Source: Subdoligranulum sp.
GTDB taxonomy: Bacteria; Bacillota; Clostridia; Oscillospirales; Ruminococcaceae
Direction of reading: 5' to 3'
Assembly: GCA_004555405.1 (NCBI GenBank)
Contig: SFIE01000014.1
Location: forward strand, 1-50,019
Length of the DNA stretch: 50,019 nt
The notes under the pieces are model-generated. The model was not told where the DNA came from. It ran no database searches and was given only the letters and a program-made list of their open reading frames with translations. Positions 22,825 through 30,978 of this stretch are shown here, piece by piece; the stretch's first letter is position 1; every line of letters starts with the position of its first letter. The position numbers and the translations under genes are program-made.

Positions 22825-25083
22825 TTATCGTTCTCCATCGGAATTCATATCCACTGCCACCCTCGCTTTGGAGGCAAGGCCCTGATTTCCGTATTCTTCG
22901 ATCACCGCGCCGATCAAGGCACGAAAGGCTTTGTCGTTGCGGCATTTGATCGTAAGCTTATAGCGAAATTTATTGTTTACCATCACCACGCTGTAGGGCG
23001 CAGGGCCCAGCACGCGCAGCGGAACCCCCGGCACCTTGGCAGCTTTTTGGGCTAATATCGCTGAAAATTGCCGTGCCGCCTGCACCACCGATGCTTCGTT
23101 TGTGCCCACAAAGCCCACCATGCACACCGCACAGAACGGCGGATACAAGCAGGCCTTGCGGAATGCGATCTCCTGCGCAAAAAAGGCTTCGTAGTTTTGT
23201 GTGGCAGCCATTTGAAGCACCGGATGCTCGGGGTTTGTGGTTTGGATCAGCGCACGGCCCGGCAATTCGGCCCGGCCGCCGCGCCCCACCACCTGCGTAA
23301 GCAGGCTGAACACATTTTCGTAGGCGCGAAAGCCCTGCCCGAACAACAGATTGTCGATGCCCAAAACGCCCACCAGCGACACCTTGGCAAAATCCAGCCC
23401 CTTGGCCACCATCTGTGTGCCAAGCAGAATATCATATTCCCCGGCTGCAAAGGCCGCCAGCATTTTTTCATGCGAGTTTTTGGCCATGGTGGAATCCTGA
23501 TCCATGCGCAAAATGCGCGCTTTGGGCAGCAGGCGTTCCAGCTCTTCCTCGGCTTTTTGTGTTCCAAAGCCGGTATAGCGCAGCGTACCGCCGCATTGCG
23601 GGCAGCGGCTGGGCAGCGGCAGGGTTTTGCCGCAGTAGTGGCACATCAGATGCCCCTGCGCTTTGTGATACACCATCGGCACGCTGCAGCTTTGGCATTT
23701 GATCACATGGCCGCAGTCCTGACAGGCGCATACCGTGCGATAGCCGCGGCGGTTGAGCAGCAGGATCGACTGCTCGCCCTGCAGCAGATTTTTTTGCAGC
23801 TCCTGTGCAAGCTCCACGCTGATTTCCCCGGCATTGCCGCGCATAAGCTCGGCACGCATATCCACCAGCTTTACCGCGGGCAGCGGATTGCCGCCATAGC
23901 GCCGGTGCATCTGCACCAGCTGATAGCGGCCGGTTTTGGCGGCATAATAGCTTTCCACGCTGGGAGTTGCCGAGGCAAACAGCACCAGTGCATTGCTGTA
24001 TGCCGCGCGCCAGCGGGCGATCTCGTGCGCGTCGTAGCGCGGCGAGGATTCGCTGCGGTAGGTGTGCTCCTGTTCCTCGTCCATGATGATCAGGCCCAGA
24101 TTTTTCAGCGGTGTAAACACTGCGCTGCGTGTGCCGACAACGATATCTACACAGCCCTGCTGGATCATTTTCCATTGCAGCAAGCGCTCGGTGTGGTTGA
24201 GTGCCGAGTGCTGCACAGCCACCCGCTTGCCGAAGTTTTTCTTGAGGCGCAGGATCATTTGCGGGGTAAGGCTGATTTCCGGCACAAGCACCATCACGGT
24301 TTTGCCGCGGGCAAGCACCTGCTCGATCAGCTTAAAAAACACCAGCGTTTTGCCGCTGCCGGTCACCCCGTGCAGCAGCGCCGCTGCGCCCCGGCCCTGC
24401 TCAATGGCGGGCATCAGTGCCTCATAGGCGGCCTGCTGCTCTTCGGTGAGGGCGATCTGCTCAGGCTGCAGCGGGATCTCGCTGTAAAGGTCTATCGCTT
24501 TCCATCTTTTTTCCTGCCGTATCAGCGCCTTTTCCAAAAGGCCCTTCAGCACGGCTCGATGTATGCCCGCCGTTTCCAGTGCCGTTTCACTCATGGAGTG
24601 GCGCTGCAGCATCTGCAGGGCCAGCTTTTGTTTTGGCCCCAGCCGCACAGCCTCTTCCGGCGCATTTTCAGCGATATACCAGTTTTCGGTGGCGCGCTCC
24701 ATCTGGCTTTGCAGGCGGGGCGTGCCGTCTTCGCTTTGCGCCATGCGGTACTGTGCGCCATACGGAATGATGGCTTTCACTGCCTCATAATAGGTGCAAA
24801 ACGCCCGCTCTTTCAGCAGGTATACCAGGCGCAGCAGATCAGGCGTAAGGCGCGCTTCATCCGGGGCGGCATCCAGCACCGTTTTGGTGCGCGGCGGCAC
24901 CTCGGGCTGTTGGGTGCATTCCAGCACCACCGCCATGCGGGGATGGTTTCCCCGCCCAAACGGCACCAGCACCAGACTGCCCGGATGCACAGCCTCGGCC
25001 AGCGGCTCCGGCACAAGATAGGTGTAAAGCTTGTCAAAATGGATCGTGGCGCTGTCCACTGCAGCCTGTGCAAAATATGGCAT
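22825..25083 (-). CDS. priA: primosomal protein N' (replication restart helicase)
   Basis: 3'-5' DNA helicase that reloads the replisome at stalled forks. 752 residues: N-terminal 3'BD domain, winged-helix region, helicase lobe 1 with Walker A GVTGSGKT at 239-246 and DEEQEH at 335-340, a zinc-binding insert of eight cysteines (CACQDCG..CQSC..CHYCG..CPQCGG) near 455-500, and lobe 2. Full length. In Bacillus coaBC and rpoZ lie between gmk and priA; here gmk (ending 25114) precedes priA directly. Confidence 0.95.
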   Translation of the reverse strand: MPYFAQAAVDSATIHFDKLYTYLVPEPLAEAVHPGSLVLVPFGRGNHPRMAVVLECTQQPEVPPRTKTVLDAAPDEARLTPDLLRLVYLLKERAFCTYYEAVKAIIPYGAQYRMAQSEDGTPRLQSQMERATENWYIAENAPEEAVRLGPKQKLALQMLQRHSMSETALETAGIHRAVLKGLLEKALIRQEKRWKAIDLYSEIPLQPEQIALTEEQQAAYEALMPAIEQGRGAAALLHGVTGSGKTLVFFKLIEQVLARGKTVMVLVPEISLTPQMILRLKKNFGKRVAVQHSALNHTERLLQWKMIQQGCVDIVVGTRSAVFTPLKNLGLIIMDEEQEHTYRSESSPRYDAHEIARWRAAYSNALVLFASATPSVESYYAAKTGRYQLVQMHRRYGGNPLPAVKLVDMRAELMRGNAGEISVELAQELQKNLLQGEQSILLLNRRGYRTVCACQDCGHVIKCQSCSVPMVYHKAQGHLMCHYCGKTLPLPSRCPQCGGTLRYTGFGTQKAEEELERLLPKARILRMDQDSTMAKNSHEKMLAAFAAGEYDILLGTQMVAKGLDFAKVSLVGVLGIDNLLFGQGFRAYENVFSLLTQVVGRGGRAELPGRALIQTTNPEHPVLQMAATQNYEAFFAQEIAFRKACLYPPFCAVCMVGFVGTNEASVVQAARQFSAILAQKAAKVPGVPLRVLGPAPYSVVMVNNKFRYKLTIKCRNDKAFRALIGAVIEEYGNQGLASKARVAVDMNSDGER

Positions 25084-25113
25084 TCCGCCACTCTCCTTCC
25101 GGCATGGATTCGG

Positions 25114-25674
25114 TCAGTTTTTCGCCGTGATCAGGGCGTAGATCTCATCGGCACAGCGATCAACATCGTCGTTCACCACCTGCTCATCATAGGTGGGGGC
25201 CAGCTTGATCTCTTCTTTGGCGCGGCTCAGGCGCTTTTGAATGGATTCCGGGGTATCGGTGCCGCGGCCGCGCAAACGGTTTTCCAGCTCTTCCATGCTG
25301 GGCGGGCAGATAAAAATGGTGGTGGAATCGGGATACTGGCGCTTGATGTTGGCTGCGCCCTCCACTTCGATCACCAGCACCACATAGATGCCCTTGCTGA
25401 TGCGCTCTTCGATCTGGGCCCGGGGCGTACCGTAATAGTTGCCGCAATAGTTGGTGTATTCCACCAGCTTGTCGTCACGGATCCACTCTTCAAACTGCGG
25501 GTTGGACAGATAAAAATAGTCCACGCCCTCCTGCTCGGTTCCGCGCGGAGCGCGGGTGGTTGCCGAGATGGAAATGCCGATCTCGGGGTGCTTTTGGCGC
25601 AAACGGCTTACTACGGTATCCTTGCCGGTGCCTGCCGGGCCGGATACAACGATCAGGTATTTATCATTCTTCAT
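25114..25674 (-). CDS. gmk: guanylate kinase
   Basis: Phosphorylates GMP to GDP. 186 residues with P-loop SGPAGTGKDT at 11-20, the GMP-binding STR motif region SATTRAPRGTEQEGVDYFY and the lid. The first codons overlap the end of remA by 11 nt. Confidence 0.95.
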   Translation of the reverse strand: MKNDKYLIVVSGPAGTGKDTVVSRLRQKHPEIGISISATTRAPRGTEQEGVDYFYLSNPQFEEWIRDDKLVEYTNYCGNYYGTPRAQIEERISKGIYVVLVIEVEGAANIKRQYPDSTTIFICPPSMEELENRLRGRGTDTPESIQKRLSRAKEEIKLAPTYDEQVVNDDVDRCADEIYALITAKN

Positions 25675-25936
25675 CTTCCAGTTCCTCCTCTGCTGCCGAG
25701 GTATCGCCCTCTACACGGCCTGCCAGCGTTTCGGGCTGCAGGGCCGAAAGGATCACATGGTCAGAGTCCATCAGCAAAACCGCACGGGTTTTGCGGCCGT
25801 AGGTGGCATCGATCAGCGCGCCCTTATCGCGCGATTCCTGCACCAGTCGCTTAATAGGTGCGGAATCCGGGCTTACGATCGAGATCAGGCGGCTGGCATT
25901 GACCATGTTGCCGAATCCGATATTGATCAGTTTCAT
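25664..25936 (-). CDS. remA: RemA-like DNA-binding regulator (DUF370)
   Basis: DUF370 protein related to RemA, which in Bacillus binds DNA as a ring and turns on biofilm matrix genes. 90 residues; family core MKLINIGFGNMVNASRLISIVSPDSAPIKRLV, GALIDATYGRKTRAVLLMDSDHVILSALQPET over residues 1-69, then an acidic tail of about 20 residues. It sits 12 nt after yicC and overlaps gmk, the standard position in Firmicutes. Function in this organism is unknown; in Clostridia the gene is near universal, also in non-biofilm species. Confidence 0.9.
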   Translation of the reverse strand: MKLINIGFGNMVNASRLISIVSPDSAPIKRLVQESRDKGALIDATYGRKTRAVLLMDSDHVILSALQPETLAGRVEGDTSAAEEELEDEE

Positions 25937-25948
25937 AGGCGGTTTCCC

Positions 25949-26827
25949 TTATTCGATGTTCTGGATCTGCTCACGGATCTTTTCGATCTCGGATTTCACA
26001 TCCACCACAAGGCGCGTGATCTCCAGCTGCTGACATTTTGAGCCGATGGTATTGGTTTCACGGTTCAGCTCCTGTGTAAGGAAATCCAGCTTGCGGCCCA
26101 CGGGCTCGCTGAGCGCCAGAATTTCGCGGTACTGCTGAATGTGGCTGTGAATGCGCACCGTTTCTTCATCGATGGCAGTTTTATCGGCAAAGATCGCTGC
26201 CTCGGTAAGAATGCGGCTGTCGTCAATGTTGCGGTCTTCCAGCAGGGTTTTCAGCTTTTCATACAGGCGCTGCGTATATGCCTGCACACGGCCCTCGGTG
26301 GCTTTTTCGATCCTGCCCACCATTTCTTCGATCGTGACAAGGCGCGAAAGCACATCCTGCTGCAGCTTTTCACCCTCGACAGCACGCATGGCCAAAAACT
26401 GCTGCAAAGCGGCTTCGGCCACGGCGCTCACATCCTGCCACAGCTGTTCTTCGTTGGCGCTGGCACGGCGCAGCACCAGCACATCGGGCATACGGGCCAG
26501 CTTGTCGGCCGTAATATCGTTTGGCATATGCAGCGCATCGCTCAGGCCCTGCATGGCAGCGTGATAGCTTTGGGCCAGCGGGTAATCCACCTCCACCACG
26601 GTGTCGGCAGCATCAATGGTTTGGATCTGCAGGCTCAGCTCCACTTTGCCGCGGCTGATGGATTTGCTCATCAGCTTTTTCAGCTTGTCCTCCATAAAAC
26701 TGCAGCTGCGGGGCAAGCGGGAAGAATATTCAAAATAACGCGAATTGACACTGCGCAGCTCCACCTGAATGCTTCTTCCGTTCAGCACCTGTTCAGCGCG
26801 GCCGTAGCCGGTCATGCTCAGGATCAT
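25949..26827 (-). CDS. yicC: YicC-family endoribonuclease
   Basis: 292 residues. The N-terminal YicC-like domain begins with SMTGYGRAE at 4-12 and includes VELRSVNSRYFE; the C-terminal DUF1732 domain ends with SEIEKIREQIQNIE. E. coli YicC and Bacillus YloC are endoribonucleases that act on small or structured RNAs. AAAGGAGAG precedes the ATG. It is the first gene of the long minus-strand operon. Confidence 0.93.
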   Translation of the reverse strand: MILSMTGYGRAEQVLNGRSIQVELRSVNSRYFEYSSRLPRSCSFMEDKLKKLMSKSISRGKVELSLQIQTIDAADTVVEVDYPLAQSYHAAMQGLSDALHMPNDITADKLARMPDVLVLRRASANEEQLWQDVSAVAEAALQQFLAMRAVEGEKLQQDVLSRLVTIEEMVGRIEKATEGRVQAYTQRLYEKLKTLLEDRNIDDSRILTEAAIFADKTAIDEETVRIHSHIQQYREILALSEPVGRKLDFLTQELNRETNTIGSKCQQLEITRLVVDVKSEIEKIREQIQNIE

Positions 26828-27062
26828 AAGACAGGACTCTCCTTTTTATTCCTAATTTCAGGGCAGCTCCGCGCCGCTATAAACACCGAGTGCAATGGGT
26901 TCGCTATGCCGGAACCGTGGCCGTGCGCGCATGGAGTGTTTTGCAGCCCACAGAGCAGTGTTCAAATCGCCTCGGCAGGCATGGTGCGGTGCTGCCCTTG
27001 ATTCACCGCATGTTAATGGGCTTGGATGCGGCCTGAAAATGCGCAGAATTCCCATTAAACAT
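26828..27062 (-). other. long leader of the yicC operon, no recognised element
   Basis: About 235 nt lie between the predicted transcription start and yicC. A 65-codon open frame (27055-26858, beginning ATGGGAATTCTGCGC) has no Shine-Dalgarno sequence and unrelated composition, so I do not call it a gene. No T-box, L-box or riboswitch core was recognised. Confidence 0.4.
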
Positions 27063-27069
27063 TTAATCT

Positions 27070-27098
27070 ATTTTACACTTTTCTGCCCGTTTTTTCAA
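27070..27098 (-). promoter_or_regulatory. sigma-A promoter of the yicC-spoVM operon
   Basis: Minus strand TTGAAA (27098-27093), 17-bp spacer, TAAAAT (27075-27070); near consensus, located just after the terminator of the acyltransferase gene. Confidence 0.7.
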
Positions 27099-27131
27099 CC
27101 CCTGCCGCCGCCTTTTTGCCGCGCCAAAAAA

Positions 27132-27159
27132 GGGGCATTGCCCGCACCGGCAATGCCCC
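27132..27159 (-). terminator. terminator of the NeuD-like gene
   Basis: Perfect 11-bp stem GGGGCATTGCC (27132-27142 with 27149-27159, 6-nt loop) followed on the minus strand by six T residues, starting 6 nt past the stop codon. Confidence 0.9.
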
Positions 27160-27164
27160 CGATT

Positions 27165-27710
27165 TTACATGGAATCCCTGCCAAACACCTGCCCGGCCTC
27201 CACCTTTGTGCAGGGCGGCACTGTGCTTTGGTCTTTCACCACGGCGTGCAGGCAGATATGGCATCCATCACCCACCGTGCAGTCGTGATCCACCGCCGAG
27301 GCCACATTCAAAATCGTGCCGCAGCCCACAGCCGCTCCTGCGCCCACCACGCTGTAGGGCAGGATCACACTGCCTTGCCCCACACGGGCACTGCCGCTCA
27401 CCCACGCTGTGGGGTGGCGCAGAACCGGCAGCCTGTAGCCGGCTGCCTCAAGGCGCTGCATCCACTGCAGGCGCAGCGCATTGTTGCCTATGGCCACGAT
27501 GGCATGGGTGTATTCCCCGGAAAGCTTTTGATAATCCTCCAGTTTTCCCACCACCTTTTCGCCCTGTGCTGCATCATCCAGAAAAGCGATGCCATAGTAA
27601 ATGCCCAGCTCCTCGGCCAGCTCGTACACCACGCGGCCAAATCCGCCCGCGCCCAGAATGAGCAGACGCCGCTCTTTGGCAGGGGCCTGCATCTCTTTTA
27701 TATCGCCCAT
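27165..27710 (-). CDS. NeuD/PglD-family acyltransferase
   Basis: 181-residue sugar acyltransferase of the sialic-acid O-acetyltransferase / PglD group. N-terminal Rossmann part with RLLILGAGGFGRVV at 15-28 and IAFLDDAAQG at 41-50; left-handed beta-helix from about 100 with catalytic His142 in VDHDCTVGDGCHI. The C-terminal beta-helix is short and ends as in many Clostridial relatives. ATG at 27710 follows GGAGG; an in-frame extension to 27806 is not needed. It stands alone here, without sugar-biosynthesis genes, so the sugar target (capsule, teichoic acid or glycoprotein) is unknown. Confidence 0.75.
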   Translation of the reverse strand: MGDIKEMQAPAKERRLLILGAGGFGRVVYELAEELGIYYGIAFLDDAAQGEKVVGKLEDYQKLSGEYTHAIVAIGNNALRLQWMQRLEAAGYRLPVLRHPTAWVSGSARVGQGSVILPYSVVGAGAAVGCGTILNVASAVDHDCTVGDGCHICLHAVVKDQSTVPPCTKVEAGQVFGRDSM

Positions 27711-27830
27711 TGTGTGTTCCTCCGTTGATCCGTCTATTTTTGCTGCACTTTTTGCCGCGGCATACGGTGCGGCAGCTTCTTTTCTATCGTATGACCATTG
27801 TATCACTTTCCCGCTTTTTTGTAAATTTCA

Positions 27831-27859
27831 TCATTTCCCGTATCTTTCCCGCATACCAT
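27831..27859 (+). promoter_or_regulatory. sigma-E type promoter of spoIIID
   Basis: TCATTTC (27831-27837), 14-bp spacer, CATACCAT (27852-27859) resembles the sigma-E consensus KMATATT - 14/15 - CATACAnT. In Bacillus spoIIID is read by sigma-E RNA polymerase. It starts 34 bp before the gene. Confidence 0.55.
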
Positions 27860-27893
27860 TGGACAAAAGCTGCTGTTTTAGGGAGGAGTGGTG

Positions 27894-28139
27894 ATGAAAG
27901 GCAATCCGGAGGAACGCGCCTTGAAAATGGCTGAATATATCGCCGAAAGCGGTGCCACCGTGCGCCGGTGTGCCCAGATTTTCGGCGTGAGCAAAAGCAC
28001 GGTACACAAGGATCTGCGCACCCGGCTGCGCCCGCAAAATCCGGCTTTATACTTTGCGGTGCAGTGTGTGCTGGAAAAGAACAAGGCCGAGCGCCATCTG
28101 CGCGGCGGGGCGGCCACAAAAGCAAAGTATCGGAAATAA
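27894..28139 (+). CDS. spoIIID: sporulation transcriptional regulator SpoIIID
   Basis: Mother-cell DNA-binding protein that switches the sigma-E regulon during sporulation. 81 residues; helix-turn-helix ATVRRCAQIFGVSKSTVHKD at 21-40 is nearly the same as in Bacillus (TVR.IA..FGVSKSTVHKDL), and the C-terminal basic motif RHLRGGAATKAKYRK at 67-81 is diagnostic. ATG at 27894 has GGGAGG at 7 nt; two upstream GTG codons are less likely starts. It is the only plus-strand gene in this part of the window. Confidence 0.95.
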   Translation: MKGNPEERALKMAEYIAESGATVRRCAQIFGVSKSTVHKDLRTRLRPQNPALYFAVQCVLEKNKAERHLRGGAATKAKYRK

Positions 28140-28144
28140 AAAAG

Positions 28145-28172
28145 CCCCCGGCCGGCGCAAACCAGTCGGGGG
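28145..28172 (-). terminator. terminator of the CD1247-like gene
   Basis: CCCCCG/CGGGGG stem (28145-28150 with 28167-28172) followed on the minus strand by CTTTTTT. It may also weakly stop spoIIID, which ends at 28139. Confidence 0.65.
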
Positions 28173-28246
28173 TAAAATCATCGGTGCGTGCTGAAAAAGG
28201 GGTACACAACGCCCCTATATTTTCTTATGCACAGCCACGCCAAAGC

Positions 28247-28648
28247 TTACTGCTGCTCATCCTCCGCATCCACCTGTACATTGAAAGGTGCGCTGCAGTT
28301 GGGGCAGTAAAGCTCGTCGTTCATGAGGGTTTCTTCGTCCACCGTCAGCACAGTGCCGCAGTTGGGGCAAGTGAGCTCATACTCGGCATCCTCACCGTCA
28401 TCCTCATCGTCGTAGTCTTCGTCATCGACATCGTATACAACAGACTCCAGATCGTCCATATCCTCATCAATGGCATCCAGCTCGTCATACACCTGAGACA
28501 GCTCGTTGTCATGCTCGGTAACCTGCTCAGCCAGATCCTCCAAAAGGCCCAGCATTGCGGAGATCAGCTTACCCTCGTTGGTGTTCACATCGAAATTCAT
28601 GCCTTCCATCAGGCCCTTGATATAAGCAGCTTTTGCGTTCAGATCCAT
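28247..28648 (-). CDS. CD1247-type acidic protein with zinc ribbon
   Basis: 133-residue protein widespread in Clostridia (CD1247 N-terminal domain family). Residues 1-45 (MDLNAKAAYIKGLMEGMNFD...) form the family domain, 46-90 is a very acidic Asp/Glu stretch predicted as coiled or disordered, and 91-125 is a zinc ribbon with Cys94, Cys97, Cys115 and Cys118. Function unknown. ATG at 28648 follows AAGGAGG; a longer open frame to 28687 is not used. Lies downstream of efp on the same strand, with a terminator between them. Confidence 0.75.
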   Translation of the reverse strand: MDLNAKAAYIKGLMEGMNFDVNTNEGKLISAMLGLLEDLAEQVTEHDNELSQVYDELDAIDEDMDDLESVVYDVDDEDYDDEDDGEDAEYELTCPNCGTVLTVDEETLMNDELYCPNCSAPFNVQVDAEDEQQ

Positions 28649-28744
28649 GGCAGTAGCCCTCCTTATATACATATACAGTGTACCCAAGGCATTGAAAGTT
28701 TTGTTATTTCTTTGTCTTGGGATACAAAACCGGATATAAAAATA

Positions 28745-28778
28745 CCGGGCAGCAGATCAGAGTGCTGCCGCTGCCCGG
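28745..28778 (-). terminator. terminator of efp
   Basis: Perfect 9-bp stem CCGGGCAGC / GCTGCCCGG (28745-28753 with 28770-28778) followed on the minus strand by TATTTTTAT, 11 nt past the efp stop codon. Confidence 0.8.
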
Positions 28779-28789
28779 CAAAAACATGA

Positions 28790-29359
28790 TCAGACGCGCT
28801 CCATGTACTCGCCGGTGCGGGTATCGATGCGGATCTTTTCGCCCTCGTTGATGAACATGGGCACGCGGATCTCTGCGCCGGTTTCCAGCTTAGCGGGCTT
28901 CAGGGTGTTGGTAGCGGTGTTGCCCTTGAAGCCGGGCTCGGTCTCGGTGACCTCCAGCTCTACGAAGGTGGGGATCTCAACGCCGAAGATCTTGCCCTTG
29001 TAGGAGAGGATCTTGCACATATCGCCTTCTTTGCAGAACTTGAAGTTGTCGCCGACATCCTTCTTGTTCACGGGAACCTGATCGTAGGTTTCATTGTCCA
29101 TGAAGTAGTACAGATCGCCATCCTCGTAGCTGTAGCTCATATCGCGGCGGTCAACCATGGACTGCTCAAACTTAGCAGTGGGGTTGAAGCTGGTTTCCAG
29201 CACAGTGCCGGTGATCAGGTTGCGATACTTGGTACGAACGAAGGCAGCGCCCTTGCCGGGCTTTACATGCTGGAATTCAACCACAACACAGGGGTTCTGG
29301 TTTTTGGGATCTTCAAAAATAATGCCGTTGCGAAAATCGCCTGCAGTAATAGTTGCCAT
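28790..29359 (-). CDS. efp: translation elongation factor P
   Basis: Rescues ribosomes stalled on proline stretches. 189 residues, three beta-barrel domains; the tip loop HVKPGKGAAFVR at 31-42 holds the functional residue Lys36 (equivalent to Lys34 of E. coli). The ATG at 29359 has the conserved ITAGDFRNG start. Confidence 0.95.
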   Translation of the reverse strand: MATITAGDFRNGIIFEDPKNQNPCVVVEFQHVKPGKGAAFVRTKYRNLITGTVLETSFNPTAKFEQSMVDRRDMSYSYEDGDLYYFMDNETYDQVPVNKKDVGDNFKFCKEGDMCKILSYKGKIFGVEIPTFVELEVTETEPGFKGNTATNTLKPAKLETGAEIRVPMFINEGEKIRIDTRTGEYMERV

Positions 29360-29419
29360 ACAGGATATTCCTCCAATAAACAAATCTTAAATTCGTGTTG
29401 CGCACACATTTCTAAAAAT

Positions 29420-29448
29420 ATTTTACCCGAAAACAGCCGATTATGCAA
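29420..29448 (-). promoter_or_regulatory. promoter of efp
   Basis: Minus strand TTGCAT (29448-29443), 17-bp spacer, TAAAAT (29425-29420). Confidence 0.65.
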
Positions 29449-29461
29449 GTAGTTTGCTTTG

Positions 29462-29497
29462 AAAAACAAGGCTTTTTGCAAAAAACCCCTTGTTTTT
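29462..29497. terminator. terminator after the TIM-barrel gene
   Basis: Perfect 10-bp A/T-rich stem AAAAACAAGG / CCTTGTTTTT (29462-29471 with 29488-29497), beginning directly after the stop codon at 29498, with T runs on both strands. Confidence 0.7.
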
Positions 29498-30346
29498 TTA
29501 CAGGCTTTGATAATATTCCTGCATATTAAGCGCATCCTCGGCCTGGGTTCCGGCGCTTTCGCATATGATCACCGGCGAAAGCTGCCGTTCCTTTAAAAGC
29601 TGTATCAGCGGCGGATATTCAGGCCCAAACTGTGTATCGGCAAAGGTCCAATGGCGTTTTTCGCCGCCCTTGCTCCACTCGATGCGCGAAAAATGCACAT
29701 GAAAATTCTGGGCGCGATCGTCCTGCAGCACCTGCTGCATACGGTCTAAAATATCCGCATAGTCCTGCTTGGTTTGAATGCCGCCCAGCGTGCGGGCGTT
29801 CAGGTGCCCAAAGTCAATGCAGGGCGTGATGCGTTTATCCACCCCGCAAAGCGCAAGCACTTCGTCCAGTGTGCCCAGCTGGCCGATCTTTCCCATGGTT
29901 TCGGGGCATAGGGTGATATCATCAAAGCCTTCCTCGTCCACTGCTTTCACCATGCGCTGCATCGTGTCCAGCGCTTTTTCCAGCGCTTCTTCCCTGCTTT
30001 GCTTGCCGCAACTGCCCGAGTGAAAGATCACGCGCCTGCCTCCCAGCGCACGAACCAACCGACAGCTTTGCAGGATATAATCAATGCTTTTCAGGCGGGT
30101 TTCCTCCACCATACTGCTCATGCTGATAAAATAGGGGGCGTGCACGCTGAAAAGAATATCCGGCTTTTCCGCGCGCCTTGCCATTTCGGCGGCTTTGTCC
30201 AGCCCAAGGCGAACACCGCGGCCGCACTGATACTCAAAGGCGTGCAGTTGAAAGCGTTCGATGTATGCCGGAATGTCCAGGCTGTTTTTAAAGCCCATGG
30301 CATCAAAGCTGTCGCTGATGCCCGCCGTGCCAAATCGAATGCTCAC
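29498..30346 (-). CDS. TIM-barrel protein, endonuclease IV-like
   Basis: 282 residues of the AP endonuclease 2 / xylose-isomerase-like TIM-barrel superfamily. Visible are FSVHAPYF near 66-73, RVIFHSGSCG near 104-113, CPETMGK near 146-152, CIDFGHLNAR near 175-184, HVHFSR near 217-222 and CESAGT near 269, which together resemble the metal-binding positions of endonuclease IV. It may repair abasic sites or be a sugar isomerase. The ATG overlaps the yqeG stop by 4 nt. Confidence 0.65.
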   Translation of the reverse strand: MSIRFGTAGISDSFDAMGFKNSLDIPAYIERFQLHAFEYQCGRGVRLGLDKAAEMARRAEKPDILFSVHAPYFISMSSMVEETRLKSIDYILQSCRLVRALGGRRVIFHSGSCGKQSREEALEKALDTMQRMVKAVDEEGFDDITLCPETMGKIGQLGTLDEVLALCGVDKRITPCIDFGHLNARTLGGIQTKQDYADILDRMQQVLQDDRAQNFHVHFSRIEWSKGGEKRHWTFADTQFGPEYPPLIQLLKERQLSPVIICESAGTQAEDALNMQEYYQSL

Positions 30347-30846
30347 AGCACCTTGCCCCCTTTGCGGTAGTAATTTGCCATAAACGGCTTTTCAAAAAAT
30401 CGTTTGATGATGATCGCGCGGTTCACATCTTTGGTGCGCGGCAGCACCATCAGGCAGCGAATGCCAAACAGCGCCGCGGCCAGACGGTCGGTAAAAATCT
30501 GATCACCCACCATGGCCATCTGCGATTTTGGGGTGCCAAGGCGTTTTTGCGCGATCTGCAGGCCGGTGGTAAGCGGCTTGCGGGCCTTGGGCACCCATGC
30601 AAGGCCCACACGGTCAGCAAAGGGCTGCACGCGCGCAGGCTTGTTGTTGGAAACGATCATCAATCGCACACCGGCTTTTCGCATGGTATCGAGCCATTGC
30701 ACGACTTCCTGATCCAGGATCTGGCTTTCATCACCGGTAAGGGTGTTGTCCACATCCAGCACAAGGGCTGTGATACCGCTTTCGGCCAATATTGCAGGCG
30801 TAATGTGCGAAACGCTCTTGTAAAGAATTTCGGGTGTGAGCAGCAT
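30343..30846 (-). CDS. yqeG: YqeG-family HAD-IIIA phosphatase
   Basis: 167-residue haloacid dehalogenase-fold phosphatase. Motif I VLDVDNTLTG at 29-38 with nucleophile Asp31, motif II SNNKPA near 66-71, and motif III/IV GDQIFTDRLAA near 113-123. In Bacillus yqeG heads the yqeG-yqeH-aroE-yhbY-nadD cluster; here it pairs with the endonuclease IV-like gene instead. Substrate unknown (some relatives act on phosphatidylglycerophosphate). Confidence 0.85.
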   Translation of the reverse strand: MLLTPEILYKSVSHITPAILAESGITALVLDVDNTLTGDESQILDQEVVQWLDTMRKAGVRLMIVSNNKPARVQPFADRVGLAWVPKARKPLTTGLQIAQKRLGTPKSQMAMVGDQIFTDRLAAALFGIRCLMVLPRTKDVNRAIIIKRFFEKPFMANYYRKGGKVL

Positions 30847-30898
30847 GGAAGCAGTCCCCTTTCCAATGATTTCGGCTATCTGCTGTGATGAATAATAA

Positions 30899-30924
30899 AA
30901 GCGGGCCCCTTTCGGGACCCGCTT
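30899..30924. terminator. terminator after rpsU
   Basis: Stem AAGCGGGxCCC (30899-30909 with 30914-30924, one mismatch, 4-nt loop) with A/T runs on both sides, 55 nt past rpsU. Confidence 0.75.
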
Positions 30925-30978
30925 TGCTGTGCTTACGCACGAATTCCGTCATCACACGGTTCCGCTCAGCAAAACCAA

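Noticed and set aside
23068..25854. Open frame of 928 codons on the plus strand opposite priA and gmk
   Set aside because: It is a mirror of GC-rich codon usage in priA. The protein is His/Gln/Ala-rich low complexity without family motifs, and priA on the other strand is complete.
26858..27055. 65-codon frame in the yicC leader as a gene
   Set aside because: No Shine-Dalgarno, no family resemblance; kept only as a note in the leader entry.
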